Part shown: piece after piece, positions 42,022 to 51,473 of the stretch
How the letters are laid out: every line of letters begins with the position of its first letter
Numbering within the stretch: position 1 is the stretch's first letter
Assembly: GCA_964542915.1 (NCBI GenBank)
Contig: CAZIVP010000019.1
Location: 1 to 64,000, forward strand
Direction of reading: 5' to 3'
Length of the DNA: 64,000 bases
DNA from: CAZIVP01 sp964542915
Lineage (GTDB): Bacteria > Calditrichota > Calditrichia > Calditrichales > Calditrichaceae
Notes under the pieces: generated by a model
Databases searched by the model: none
What the model was told of the DNA's origin: nothing
Seen by the model: the letters and a program-made list of their open reading frames with translations, nothing else
Made by a program: the position numbers and the translations under genes

Positions 42022-44370
42022 TCACCCTTTGATTTTGCTTTTGATCTTCTCAATCGTTTCCTCTAAAGAGAGCGCTTCCACATTAACCAGATAGGTCTGG
42101 CTCTGTTGTAATAATTTGGCGAATAATTGCTTTTGCCTTTGCATGTGTTCATCATAGTGCAGCAGAAGATGTGGATTGTAAAACGGGTACGACTTGCCTT
42201 TTTGCCGGGAAGCCGCTCCCCGTTGAGTTCCGCCTTGCAGTAGTTTTAAGGCTTCTTCCGGAGGCAGCTCCGAAATCGGTTCCGCCAGAGGTTCACTGTT
42301 CAAAAGGAACAAACGGCGTACATCAATACGCTTGACGTGTTTTTCCATACCGCCAAGCCAGTATGGATCGAGCATGGCGGCGGATCGTTTACTGGCGTTG
42401 TAACAGTACGGAAAACCGCGATCAATCAGGCACTCTTCCGCCTGCGGACAGTGATGGTTATCGCAGCCCTCTTTGGTTGTTACAACATTTTCGCATTTAC
42501 TGCGATCGAACAGCGTCGCCAACGATTCCATAATTTCAGCTGTGTGCGTGGGCATGTAAAACTTGCGTTCAGGATTATCGGCCACCGCGTAACCACCACC
42601 GTATCGCGTAAATGCCATATCGATACCATGGAGGGCAAACCGTTCCTTCTGCATTAGGCGATAAAAAATTTCGGTTTTATATGTACCTTTAGGCCCAAGA
42701 AGCATGAAGCCCATACCCTGGTAATCCCCCGACATTCCGCGGATAGCGTGTAAATTGAAAAGTCGCTCGCCCACATCCGTTACGAGGCCCAGCGCCAGAC
42801 TCCGCAGAGAACCGTAATAATCACAATTGAACAGAACGGCGGTTTTGCTTTCGGAATTGTAAAACGCATGCGGCTCGCGTCCCGTAACGCCTTCCACGGC
42901 GTACACGATGCCGTGGGGCTCGAGTTCGGCCTCCAATTGAGCGGGATACCAGTTTTCCATCCAGAAGTCATAGAGATGGGCATTGTTGGTACGCAACTGC
43001 ACAATCATGCCGTTTATGTTGGCATTCCATTCGAAATATTGATCAAACCTGAGATGCGCCTCGGCTTCCGCAACCAGGGCTTCGCCCTGCTCCATATCCA
43101 CATCACTTGAAACCGGAACCGGTTGTTTTACACGCGTTACCGTATTGTTCAGGCTGGCGTATTTCAATTTCGCGGGCGTCTTTAATTTTTGCAGCGCTTC
43201 GGTAATACGCGCCATACCCTTCTCAATTTGATCCATGGATGTCGCATAGGATATCCGAACAAAGCGATCGGCGCCAAAAGCAGCGCCGGGTACCAGCACA
43301 ACATGGGCTTCCTTTAATAGATAGTACGCTAATCCGTAAGAATTTCGGATGTATGTTCCGTTATACTCTTTATCGAAATAAGAAGCGATATTCGGGAAGG
43401 CATAAAAGGCGCCTTCCGGTTGACGGCACGACACGCCGGGTATCTTTTGCAATTGATGAATCATGTAGTTGCGTCGCTTTTGAAATTGTGCGACCATGCG
43501 GTTGATTTCAAAGCCGGGGCCGGAGAGCGCTTTTAGCGCCGCATACTGGGCGATGGCAGACGCATTGGATGTGCTGTGGCTCTGTATTTTATTGGCGGCG
43601 TCGATCACATCCGCAGGGCCGGCGGCGTAACCCAGACGCCAGCCGGTCATGGCAAACGCTTTCGACAAACCATTGATGATTACGGTTTTCGCCTTTATCT
43701 CATTACCCAGAGCGGCAAAACTCACAAAACGGAAATCGTCATAAACCAGCTTCTCGTAAATTTCATCGGAAATCACCCAGAGATCCTCTTCTTTGATCAC
43801 CTCGGCCAGAGCTTGTAATTGTTCCAGATTATATGCCGCGCCGGTGGGATTGGAAGGGCTGCACAAAATAAGCGCCCGGGTATTGGCGGAAATCGACTGT
43901 TGCAATTCATCGGGTTGTAATTTAAAGCCGTTTTCTTCTTTGGTATTGACGATCACCGGTTTTCCCTGCGCCAGTCGCACCATCTCGGGATACGAAACCC
44001 AATAAGGAGCGGGAATGATCACCTCATCGCCGGGATTTACAAGAGCCATAACCACATTGTACAAGCTGTGTTTGGCGCCGTTCGTAACAATAATCTCATC
44101 GGTCTGATAATGCAGTTGATTGTCTTCGTTTAACTTGCGTGCTATGGCCTGCCGCAACTCCATCGTTCCCGCATTAACCGTGTATTTGGTATAGTTATGA
44201 TCGATTGCATGTTTGCCGGCATCTTTGATATAATCCGGTGTTGGAAAATCGGGTTCGCCGACGCTAAAATCGACCACATCCGTGCCGGCTGCGCGCATCT
44301 GTATCGCCTTTGCCGCAATTTTCATCGTAGGAGAAATGCCGATGTGTTTAATCCGTTCGGAAGTCACCAT
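42022..44370 (-). CDS. aspartate-type aminotransferase fused to a PEPCK-like P-loop domain
   Basis: A 782-residue fusion. Residues 1-400 are a complete class I PLP aminotransferase: PTMKIAAKAIQMRAAG, VDFSVGEPDFPTP, CSPSNPTGA, SDEIYEKLVYD, the PLP Lys in NGLSKAFAMTGWRLGY and a final Arg in RISYATS. The order and sequence fit the aspartate/prephenate aminotransferase subgroup. Residues about 420-782 are unlike any aminotransferase. They follow the neighbouring PEP carboxykinase: MLLGPKGTYKT (559-566, P-loop with Tyr at the Gly position), RYGGGYAVADNPERKFYMP (compare DDGSALGSENNFYVK in pckA) and AMLDPYWLGGMEKHV. A Cys/His cluster (CENVV...GCDNHHCPQAEECL...PYC, about 625-655) may bind metal. The gene sits 117 bp upstream of pckA. 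Domain 2 could be a regulator or a diverged kinase. Confidence 0.8.
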   Translation of the reverse strand: MVTSERIKHIGISPTMKIAAKAIQMRAAGTDVVDFSVGEPDFPTPDYIKDAGKHAIDHNYTKYTVNAGTMELRQAIARKLNEDNQLHYQTDEIIVTNGAKHSLYNVVMALVNPGDEVIIPAPYWVSYPEMVRLAQGKPVIVNTKEENGFKLQPDELQQSISANTRALILCSPSNPTGAAYNLEQLQALAEVIKEEDLWVISDEIYEKLVYDDFRFVSFAALGNEIKAKTVIINGLSKAFAMTGWRLGYAAGPADVIDAANKIQSHSTSNASAIAQYAALKALSGPGFEINRMVAQFQKRRNYMIHQLQKIPGVSCRQPEGAFYAFPNIASYFDKEYNGTYIRNSYGLAYYLLKEAHVVLVPGAAFGADRFVRISYATSMDQIEKGMARITEALQKLKTPAKLKYASLNNTVTRVKQPVPVSSDVDMEQGEALVAEAEAHLRFDQYFEWNANINGMIVQLRTNNAHLYDFWMENWYPAQLEAELEPHGIVYAVEGVTGREPHAFYNSESKTAVLFNCDYYGSLRSLALGLVTDVGERLFNLHAIRGMSGDYQGMGFMLLGPKGTYKTEIFYRLMQKERFALHGIDMAFTRYGGGYAVADNPERKFYMPTHTAEIMESLATLFDRSKCENVVTTKEGCDNHHCPQAEECLIDRGFPYCYNASKRSAAMLDPYWLGGMEKHVKRIDVRRLFLLNSEPLAEPISELPPEEALKLLQGGTQRGAASRQKGKSYPFYNPHLLLHYDEHMQRQKQLFAKLLQQSQTYLVNVEALSLEETIEKIKSKIKG

Positions 44371-44572
44371 GTTGAACCCGTCCGTTTCAATACAACTTTC
44401 ACACTTTAGCTGTTCTGTTTAACGCCCCGTTGGTTGAGACGCGCTGAATACCCGTCGGCAATACGTTGTCGATAACGAAAGGAAACTAACGCTTAAACCG
44501 TAATTTGAAATGGATATATACAGCATTAACTCGTTTGCTCTTCAAATAAATTTTCAAACTTTAGAATTGCAA

Positions 44573-45973
44573 TCAATCCTTGTCTTCATCGGAAAACTTT
44601 TTCTTCATGTATTGTTTGATATCGGCGCCGGTCAGCGACTCAATGACTTCCGGCAACTGGGACAGAATTTGTGTGATTTGTCCTGTAATTTTATTGGTGC
44701 CCAGTTTTCCGTCCTGTTCAATCATAACGATTTTATCCAGTTTGGATAAGGGTTCGGAAACCGCTCTTGCCAATTCGGGCATTTTGTCCATAATCATCTG
44801 GTAAATGGCGGCATGGTTGTATGATTCGTATGCTTTTGCTTTTTCCTGCAAGGCATGGGCTTCGGCTTTACCCAACAATCGGATGCGTTCGGCCTCGGTT
44901 TCATTCTCGGATTTACGCGCTTCGATTTTTCCCTTGGATTCCGTTGCCATACGGTAACTCTCGGCATCCGCCTCCGCCTGCACTTGCAGTCGCCGCGCCT
45001 CGGCCGGTTTAATGACATTGGCATCCAATTCTTTTTGTTTACGCGAGATACTCAATTCTTCAAGCGTAATGCTCTCTTCCATCTCCACCCGCTTTACGGC
45101 ATACTCTTCGCGCTTCAGATTCTGTTCGATTTTATAACGCTCCATCTCATACGCCATATCGGCCTGTGCTTTTTTCTCGTTCACCTGCACTTGTGAAGCG
45201 GCTTTTTTAGCTTCGTTATCCCAGCGCGCTTTGGCAACCTCGGCTTCGGCAGCGAGTTGCGCCACTTCGCCCTCTTTTTTTGCCTGCGCCGACTTGATCG
45301 TAATGTCGCGATCCTTCTCGGCCTGGTCCACTTCCGCTTCGTATTTGGCGCGGGTAACGTGCGGTTTGCTCAGGGCTTCAATATAGCCCTGCGTGTCGGT
45401 AATATCGCGCAGTCCGAACGACATCATCACCAAACCCAATTTTTCAAAATCCTTGCGGGATTCATCGGATATATTCTGCGTAAACTGGTTGCGTCCGGTG
45501 AGGATGTCCTCCACGGACAGGGTACCGATCAGCTCGCGCACCTTGCTTTCCAAAACGGTTTCCGCAACTTCCAGAATGCCTTCCGTTCCCTTGCTCAAAA
45601 AATTGGTGATGGCCAGATAGAGGGCATAATCATCGGTGTCAATCTTTACCTGCGAATTGAACTCAACCGTTATGGGAATGCCGTTGTTGGTCAAAACTTC
45701 CGAAATTTTAGCGTGAATCGGGATCACTTCAATGGGGAATCGTTCAACGCTTTCCGTAAAAGGGTTGACGAAGGTACCGCCTCCGATGCGATAACGAAAT
45801 CCAATTTCTTTTTTGGCGCCATCCGGTAAGGTGATGACGTTTTTACGTCCACCGGAAATGATCATAACTTCATTGGGTCCGACTTTGCGGTATTGTTTAT
45901 AAATAAAAAAAGCCAGCGCGCCAAGAAGTATGATGGCCACGACAATGATGACCAGTAGGGTTATAAAATTCAT
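44573..45973 (-). CDS. flotillin family membrane scaffold protein
   Basis: A 466-residue protein with one N-terminal transmembrane helix (residues 5-27), the SPFH/band-7 domain (KVGPNEVMIISGGRKN, FRYRIGGGTFVNPF, RFPIEVIPIHAK, then VEDILTGRNQFTQNI) and a long heptad-rich coiled coil of Glu/Ala/Lys (about 220-400), ending in a short C-terminal segment. This is the FloT/YqiK-like architecture; it assembles at the inner membrane to organise lipid or protein microdomains. AGGAGGCTGGG precedes the ATG. It is in the same direction as the aminotransferase-fusion gene but 202 bp upstream of it; operon membership is unclear. No NfeD gene, a common partner, is adjacent. Confidence 0.92.
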   Translation of the reverse strand: MNFITLLVIIVVAIILLGALAFFIYKQYRKVGPNEVMIISGGRKNVITLPDGAKKEIGFRYRIGGGTFVNPFTESVERFPIEVIPIHAKISEVLTNNGIPITVEFNSQVKIDTDDYALYLAITNFLSKGTEGILEVAETVLESKVRELIGTLSVEDILTGRNQFTQNISDESRKDFEKLGLVMMSFGLRDITDTQGYIEALSKPHVTRAKYEAEVDQAEKDRDITIKSAQAKKEGEVAQLAAEAEVAKARWDNEAKKAASQVQVNEKKAQADMAYEMERYKIEQNLKREEYAVKRVEMEESITLEELSISRKQKELDANVIKPAEARRLQVQAEADAESYRMATESKGKIEARKSENETEAERIRLLGKAEAHALQEKAKAYESYNHAAIYQMIMDKMPELARAVSEPLSKLDKIVMIEQDGKLGTNKITGQITQILSQLPEVIESLTGADIKQYMKKKFSDEDKD

Positions 45974-46536
45974 CCCAGCCTCCTACAAGACTTCCTCCGT
46001 TAATGTTTTAAAAGCAATCCGTACTTCGTGCCAATATTCACGAAGCCAGGACAACCCCGAATTTAGGCAATAATTTATTTATTTTCACCATTTTTTTGCT
46101 TATCTAAGCGAATTAATCGCGCCAACCCGAAAGCTGTAAAAAAACACTCCACCGTACGGTGTGGATTCATCATTCATCCTTGCCCGTATACATTTTAAAG
46201 CGCCGCATACGCGCCGTTTGTAAGCGCTATCGACAGAGCGCCTGTTTGAATTTAATCATTTCATCATTAGAATCAAAAATACAATACCGGTTATGAATCG
46301 CCCGCAAGATTTAAGGCTGAAAGTTTTAGCTCACATTTGGGGCCATAATTGATTTTTACAGGATTTTTTTCGACGTTCTTCGTTACACATTACACATCCG
46401 CTAAAAACGAAATCATTTATGAAACCGACTTGTCAAATTGCTTATGTTCTCTGATTTTTTACATCCATCTCCGTCTTTCTTCTAATTTTAACTATTATAC
46501 AACAATCACCTTCACCACTAACAATGGAGTGTGTCT
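45974..46536. other. divergent intergenic region upstream of flotillin and the small secreted gene
   Basis: About 560 AT-rich bases. It contains a perfect 12-base palindrome CACCGTACGGTG at 46150-46161, 177 bp before the flotillin start, and pyrimidine-rich stretches. No gene, riboswitch or repeat family is recognised. Confidence 0.45.
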
Positions 46537-46875
46537 ATGTATCATGGGTATGTGTATTCTTTAATATTGATTATTACTTTTCTGGCAGCATCTTTTTCGC
46601 CTCCGCTTCACGCAGATTCGTTTTCAATCAACACGATGGCCGATTCCAGCGATAGCAATCCGGGCGACGGTTTTAATGACAATGACGCCGGCGACGCCGA
46701 TGAAGGCGCGAACCACCATCAAAACCATCCCGATTTTACTGATGTGCAATATGATGCAAATTCCAATACCGTTACCGCCGAATATTCAGCGCCGGACGAT
46801 TCTTTTACGGTCGTTGCGAAACAAAAGCGTAGCGGAGCTTCCAACCGAGATTCTGAAACGGATCGCTTGCAATAA
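46537..46875 (+). CDS. small secreted Asp/His-rich protein
   Basis: A 112-residue product with a signal peptide (YSLILIITFLAASFSPPLHAD). The mature part is short and rich in Asp, Asn and His (SSDSNPGDGFNDNDAGDADEG, then ANHHQNHPDF), ending in a basic C-terminus. It resembles no family I know; the first mature residues faintly recall CSLREA-type openings but that motif itself is absent. The ATG at 46537 follows GGAGTGTGTCT with good spacing (GTG at 46531 is the alternative). It lies 107 bp before a haem/metal-type TonB receptor, so a metal-binding accessory role is possible. Confidence 0.5.
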   Translation: MYHGYVYSLILIITFLAASFSPPLHADSFSINTMADSSDSNPGDGFNDNDAGDADEGANHHQNHPDFTDVQYDANSNTVTAEYSAPDDSFTVVAKQKRSGASNRDSETDRLQ

Positions 46876-46982
46876 AAAATTGCCTTTCATTGTGCGCGAT
46901 GATGGTTTGCAAATTTTTTTTAAAATTTCTTAATTTGTATGCTTAGTTTGGTACAAGGCGTTTATGGAAAGGAACCGAACCA

Positions 46983-49334
46983 TTGCCGTTATCGAAACGT
47001 TTTGAAGTGCGTAACATTGCGATTGTGTTTTTATTATGGATGCCGGTGCTCTATGCAGGCTCGATTCAGGGATGGATTTACAATGAAAAACATAAACCTT
47101 TGAACGATGTTTACGTTTCCATCGAGTCATTGGATAAAATCACCGTCAGTGCTGAAAACGGATATTTTAAATTGTCTCCCGTCCCGCCGGGCAGTTACCG
47201 ACTGACATTTAATCACATTGCCTATGAAACGCTGCACATAGATGAGGTTCAGGTAGCAGGGCAACCCACCCGCCTGGACACCGTTCTGCTGACCTCCCGT
47301 ATCATGCAAACCGGTCCCACGGTGGTGACCGCCACCCGTTCACCGAACCGGGTGTTCGAAGTACCCGCCGCCATCAATTCCGTCTCGCCCATGCAAATTC
47401 GGTATCGTCAATCCAAAACATCGGCGGAAGCTCTGCGGGAAGAAACGGGCGTCTTTGTTCAGAAGACCAATCACGGCGGCGGTTCGGCTATCGTACGGGG
47501 TCTCAGCTCCAACCGCATTCTTTTAATGGTGGACGGAATCCGTTTGAACAACTCGACTTATCGCCTGGGCAATCACCAATACCTAACCACCGTAGACCAC
47601 AATATCGTAGAAAACATCGAGGTGCTGCGCGGTCCCGGGTCGGTGCTGTACGGAAGCGATGCCATGGGCGGAACCATCAATCTTATAACCAGGGATCCAT
47701 CGTTTTCGGCCGATGGTTGGCGTTGGCGCGGCAACACCTTCAGTCGATACGCCTCGGCGGACCGGGAAAAAACGTTGCGGGCGGCTTACACTTTGAGAGG
47801 GCGAAACGTAGCTTTACGAATGGGACTGAGTTACAAAAATTTTGACGATCTGAGACGGGGCGCCAACAGCGAACATGCAGCGTTAGAGCAATCCACCGAT
47901 GGTTTGTTGCAGTCGCCCAGCGGCTTCGAAGTTCTTGATATGGAAGGTAAAGCTTTAACGCAACTGGGTGGCGATCAGTTGCTAACCTTTGCTTACCAGT
48001 CCACTCAACAAAACGATGTGCCGCGCTACGACAAATACGAGAACGACGGGTATCATAAATGGTATTACGATCCGCAAATTCGGCGGCTGGGTTATGCGCT
48101 GTATGAAAAACAGGAACTTGTCCCTTATGTGCGCAATCTGCAACTGCGCCTATCCTATCATTACCAGAAAGAAGGACGCCGTTACCAAAAATCGGACGAT
48201 CAACCGCAAACGAACGAATGGCATACTGTCGGTACTTCAGGACTCGGTCTGCAGGCGCAAACCATCATGGCCTATCATACCTTAACCTACGGTCTGGATT
48301 TTTATGCCGACGACGTACAGAGCGCCCGTTATTCCATAAGCCCGGATACGGACCAAAGGGTTTACGATCCGCAGGCCCGTTACCCGGACGGCGCACAATA
48401 CCATAGCCTGGGCTTATTCATACGGGACGAATGGCAACTCGGTCCACGCTGGAAAATTAATCCCGGCTTGCGTTACAGCCGCATGTCCACGCGCTTTACG
48501 CTGGCGGCCGATACAACGCTAACACTTCCCTTTGATCCCAAAGTGGATCAAAACTACGACGCGCTCACAACGAATCTTGCGGTTATGCACCGCTTATCGA
48601 CCAACTGGCGTCTTTACGGGAACGTTGCACAGGCGTTCCGCGCACCCAATTTAAGCGATCTGGCCAAGTTCGGCGAATCGAAGGGCGCTATTTATGAAAT
48701 ACCCAATCCGGCCGTCGAGCCGGAAAAGATGCTCAATGTTGACCTGGGATTGAAATACCGGAATACGGATTGGCGGTTGGACGGATCCGTCTATTACACC
48801 CGTATCTACGACGTGTTGGCCAGTGCCGATGCAAAAACCAACGGCTCCACCGCAATCATCGGCGGAACGGAATACAAACTGAAAAGCAAACAAAATATCG
48901 GAGAGGCCTTCATAACAGGTTTGGAATTATCGCTTTCCCGGCAATTCCATTGTCATTATCGCCTTGAGGGTCAGTTAACCTACACGTATGGTCACAATAC
49001 GACGTTCGACGAACCGGTCGGCGGCATTCCGCCCCTGTTTGGCCTAATTGCCCTGCATCGATCCTTCGGCCAAGACTTGCGGGCGACGGTATTTTCCCGC
49101 TTCGCCGCGAGGCAGGACCGGCTCTCTGCTGATGACAAAGACGATCCGCGCATCCCGGAAGGCGGCACGCCGGCCTGGTATACGATAAATACCCGCATCC
49201 GGTGGCAGGCGCATCGCCGGATCGGGCTGCAGTTTGCCCTGGAAAATTTACTGGATTACAACTATCGTGAACACGGATCGGGCATCAACGGACCGGGACG
49301 AAATTTTGTCATGAGTTTGCGCTTGCAGTTATAA
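46983..49334 (+). CDS. TonB-dependent haem/haemoglobin-type receptor
   Basis: A 783-residue outer-membrane receptor. After an export signal (IAIVFLLWMPVLYAG) comes a carboxypeptidase-like domain (IQGWIYNEKHKPLNDVYV, NGYFKLSPVPPGSY), then TVVTATRSPNRVFEVPAAI, LREETGVFVQKTNHGGGSAIVRGL, LLMVDGIRLNNSTYRLGNHQYLTTVD and IEVLRGPGSVLYGSDAMGGTINLI. This order is characteristic of the haemoglobin/transferrin/lactoferrin-type receptor subfamily. The barrel ends RNFVMSLRLQL. The start is a TTG preceded by AAGGAACCGAACCA; no suitable in-frame ATG exists. The ligand, probably haem or an iron or metal complex, is inferred from the subfamily. The small secreted gene just upstream may be cotranscribed. Confidence 0.88.
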   Translation: MPLSKRFEVRNIAIVFLLWMPVLYAGSIQGWIYNEKHKPLNDVYVSIESLDKITVSAENGYFKLSPVPPGSYRLTFNHIAYETLHIDEVQVAGQPTRLDTVLLTSRIMQTGPTVVTATRSPNRVFEVPAAINSVSPMQIRYRQSKTSAEALREETGVFVQKTNHGGGSAIVRGLSSNRILLMVDGIRLNNSTYRLGNHQYLTTVDHNIVENIEVLRGPGSVLYGSDAMGGTINLITRDPSFSADGWRWRGNTFSRYASADREKTLRAAYTLRGRNVALRMGLSYKNFDDLRRGANSEHAALEQSTDGLLQSPSGFEVLDMEGKALTQLGGDQLLTFAYQSTQQNDVPRYDKYENDGYHKWYYDPQIRRLGYALYEKQELVPYVRNLQLRLSYHYQKEGRRYQKSDDQPQTNEWHTVGTSGLGLQAQTIMAYHTLTYGLDFYADDVQSARYSISPDTDQRVYDPQARYPDGAQYHSLGLFIRDEWQLGPRWKINPGLRYSRMSTRFTLAADTTLTLPFDPKVDQNYDALTTNLAVMHRLSTNWRLYGNVAQAFRAPNLSDLAKFGESKGAIYEIPNPAVEPEKMLNVDLGLKYRNTDWRLDGSVYYTRIYDVLASADAKTNGSTAIIGGTEYKLKSKQNIGEAFITGLELSLSRQFHCHYRLEGQLTYTYGHNTTFDEPVGGIPPLFGLIALHRSFGQDLRATVFSRFAARQDRLSADDKDDPRIPEGGTPAWYTINTRIRWQAHRRIGLQFALENLLDYNYREHGSGINGPGRNFVMSLRLQL

Positions 49335-49621
49335 CGGACGGTAGGGCTTGAAGTGGATGCCCGCTTTCGCACGAATGACGAGTGTGATTAAATGCTTGTT
49401 TACGAAATATCCACAAACCATACCCTCTTCTCCCTTCCTCTTTAATATTTATTTATCATCCGATTCCTTCTTTACTCTCACCGCAAAGACGGACATCTGC
49501 TAACCATCTTCAAATTTTTCTCCTTTTACCTTTTATCTTTTTATTTCTGTTTAGCAGGGCTTATTGAACCTTCCCAATACTAACGTGTAGTACCGGAAAA
49601 ACCCACATGAAAGGAGAAACC

Positions 49622-50815
49622 ATGCGTTTAACCATCTTGATGATCGCCGGCGTCGGCGTCATGTTTGCCTCGCTCACCTGTCGGACCGACGAACAGACCA
49701 CTATAAAACCAGAGCCCGTTCCGCGTATCGTTTACGAGGTCTATCCCGATGAATGGTATCAGCAACAGGCACAATTGTGGCAACAGGAAATCCGGAAAGA
49801 TTCCGCAGACGCCAACGCCTGGTACAATTATTACAATGCGGTGCGCTATGCACGCTTCAAAACGGAACAGTGGCAGGAAAAAAATCAACGCCTTAGCACA
49901 ATCATCGATCAAATGGGGGAACACGTAGCCGATAGTTATGAATACGCCTTATTGAGCTACTGGAACACAAGTCATTTTCACGACCTGGACGCCATCCGTA
50001 AAGCTTATGAACGCGCACCCGAACGACCCGATACCTATTATGCGTTCATCGTCCATTATATCGCTTCCGGCGACGAGAAAAAGGCCAGGGAATTTTGTCA
50101 AAAACTCTACAACAGCGAGGACATTGCGCCCTGGCTGTTGAATTACAACTACAACGTCCTTATGTCCATCGAGCCCGGCGGTATTTTATTTACTAACGGC
50201 GACAACGACACCTATCCGGTTTGGATATTGCAACACATTAAGAATATCCGTCCCAACGCCGTCATTTTGAACGTTTCGCTCCTGCCTGATAAGTCATATT
50301 TCATTAATAATCTAATCGAGCGCGGCTTCAATATCGATTATGAAACCATAAAAGAGGCGGCTAAAAGCGAAGGAACTTTTTCACGCCCCCGTTTTGTCCG
50401 GGAAACGGTTGAAGCGCTGCGTAATGAATATGATGAAACGCCTCTTTATTTCGGTCTGACGGTCGCTAAGGATTTTACCAAACCATTCAGCGAACAACTT
50501 TTTCTGGTGGGGCTGGCGTATCAATACAGTCCGGATCGCATCGACAACCTGGCTTTGCTCAAGCGCAATCTGGAAAATCGTTTTCGATTGGATTATTTGT
50601 CTTTACAATTCTACCAAGAAGACCGGCTCGGGAAACATCTTTCCGCTCGGATGCAATTGAATTATATTGCTTCAATGATCATGCTGGCCGAACACCACGC
50701 GTTAAGCGATCAGCATTCAAGAAGCGACTACTGGAGACAAAAAGCGCTCAATCTGGCCGAAAACGCCGGCGATCAAGAGATCATCAACAAAATTAAACAG
50801 ACCCTGCCTGAGTGA
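49622..50815 (+). CDS. DUF2723-like soluble lipoprotein with TPR-type helices
   Basis: About 397 residues. A lipobox-type signal (MFASLTC) is followed by helical repeats (NAWYNYYNAVRYARF, YYAFIVHYIASGDEKKAREF). Then comes a block PGGILFTNGDNDTYPVWILQHI plus NIRPNAVILNVSLL that matches the conserved soluble portion of DUF2723 glycosyltransferase-like membrane proteins of Bacteroidetes, where the same phrase follows the membrane helices. Here the membrane part is absent and the domain stands alone on a lipid anchor. The ATG at 49622 follows AAGGAG. It ends 40 bp before the ECF sigma gene and may be its first partner, perhaps as an envelope sensor. Function unknown. Confidence 0.68.
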   Translation: MRLTILMIAGVGVMFASLTCRTDEQTTIKPEPVPRIVYEVYPDEWYQQQAQLWQQEIRKDSADANAWYNYYNAVRYARFKTEQWQEKNQRLSTIIDQMGEHVADSYEYALLSYWNTSHFHDLDAIRKAYERAPERPDTYYAFIVHYIASGDEKKAREFCQKLYNSEDIAPWLLNYNYNVLMSIEPGGILFTNGDNDTYPVWILQHIKNIRPNAVILNVSLLPDKSYFINNLIERGFNIDYETIKEAAKSEGTFSRPRFVRETVEALRNEYDETPLYFGLTVAKDFTKPFSEQLFLVGLAYQYSPDRIDNLALLKRNLENRFRLDYLSLQFYQEDRLGKHLSARMQLNYIASMIMLAEHHALSDQHSRSDYWRQKALNLAENAGDQEIINKIKQTLPE

Positions 50816-50855
50816 ACAAAAGAGCTATGCGGGATTTAAACCTGTTACCTATTGA

Positions 50856-51470
50856 ATGCAGGAATTGATTTTGCTTCGCACATTCAAATACAGAAACGAG
50901 CAATCGCAAACATTGCTCACGGATGAAAAGCTCATGCAGCGATTACAGGAGGGCGACCACCGTTGTTTCGACATTCTTTACGATCGTTACAGCACCCGTT
51001 TACTGCGCTATCTGGTACGCATGATGGGCGGCGATATGAGCCGGGCGCAGGATTTATTGCAGGATGTATTTCTGGCCGTCATTGACAAAGCGGCGCAGTT
51101 TAAAAACGGCTATCGGTTTTCGGGCTGGGTGTACGTGATCGCTCATAATCGCTGTAAAAACGAATACCGCTTTATGGATTATCGCCGGAAGGATCAAAAC
51201 GTGGCGCCGGAAGATCATGAACAATCGGCGGTTTCAGCGGATCAACGGATTGACCGGAAGGCATTTCGGCAAAACCTGGAAAGAGCATTAAAGGATTTGT
51301 CGCCCGAAAAACGTAGTATGTTTTTATTGCGCTTCGAAGAAGAGCTGTCGCTGAAGGAAATCGCCCGCATATTCGATATGCCGGTGGGAACCGTAAAATC
51401 CAGATTACACTATGTGTTACGGTATTTGAATTCGCAATTACAGGATTATAATCCGCAGAAGACGGAGTAA
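50856..51470 (+). CDS. ECF-family RNA polymerase sigma factor
   Basis: A 204-residue sigma-70 family factor with region 2 (FDILYDRYSTRLLRYLVRMMGG, AQDLLQDVFLAV, FSGWVYVIAHNRCKNEY) and region 4 (LSPEKRSMFLLRFEEELSLKEIARIFDMPVGTVKSRLHYVLRYL). No signal or extra domain is present. It is followed 3 bp later by a zinc-type anti-sigma factor gene, so both are made together and the sigma is held inactive until a signal. No SD is clear before the ATG at 50856, so start assignment is provisional. Confidence 0.94.
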   Translation: MQELILLRTFKYRNEQSQTLLTDEKLMQRLQEGDHRCFDILYDRYSTRLLRYLVRMMGGDMSRAQDLLQDVFLAVIDKAAQFKNGYRFSGWVYVIAHNRCKNEYRFMDYRRKDQNVAPEDHEQSAVSADQRIDRKAFRQNLERALKDLSPEKRSMFLLRFEEELSLKEIARIFDMPVGTVKSRLHYVLRYLNSQLQDYNPQKTE

Positions 51471-51473
51471 AAC

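Noticed and set aside
46537..46875. CSLREA-type domain in the small secreted protein
   Set aside because: The opening of the mature part is only faintly similar, and the CSLREA core itself is missing.
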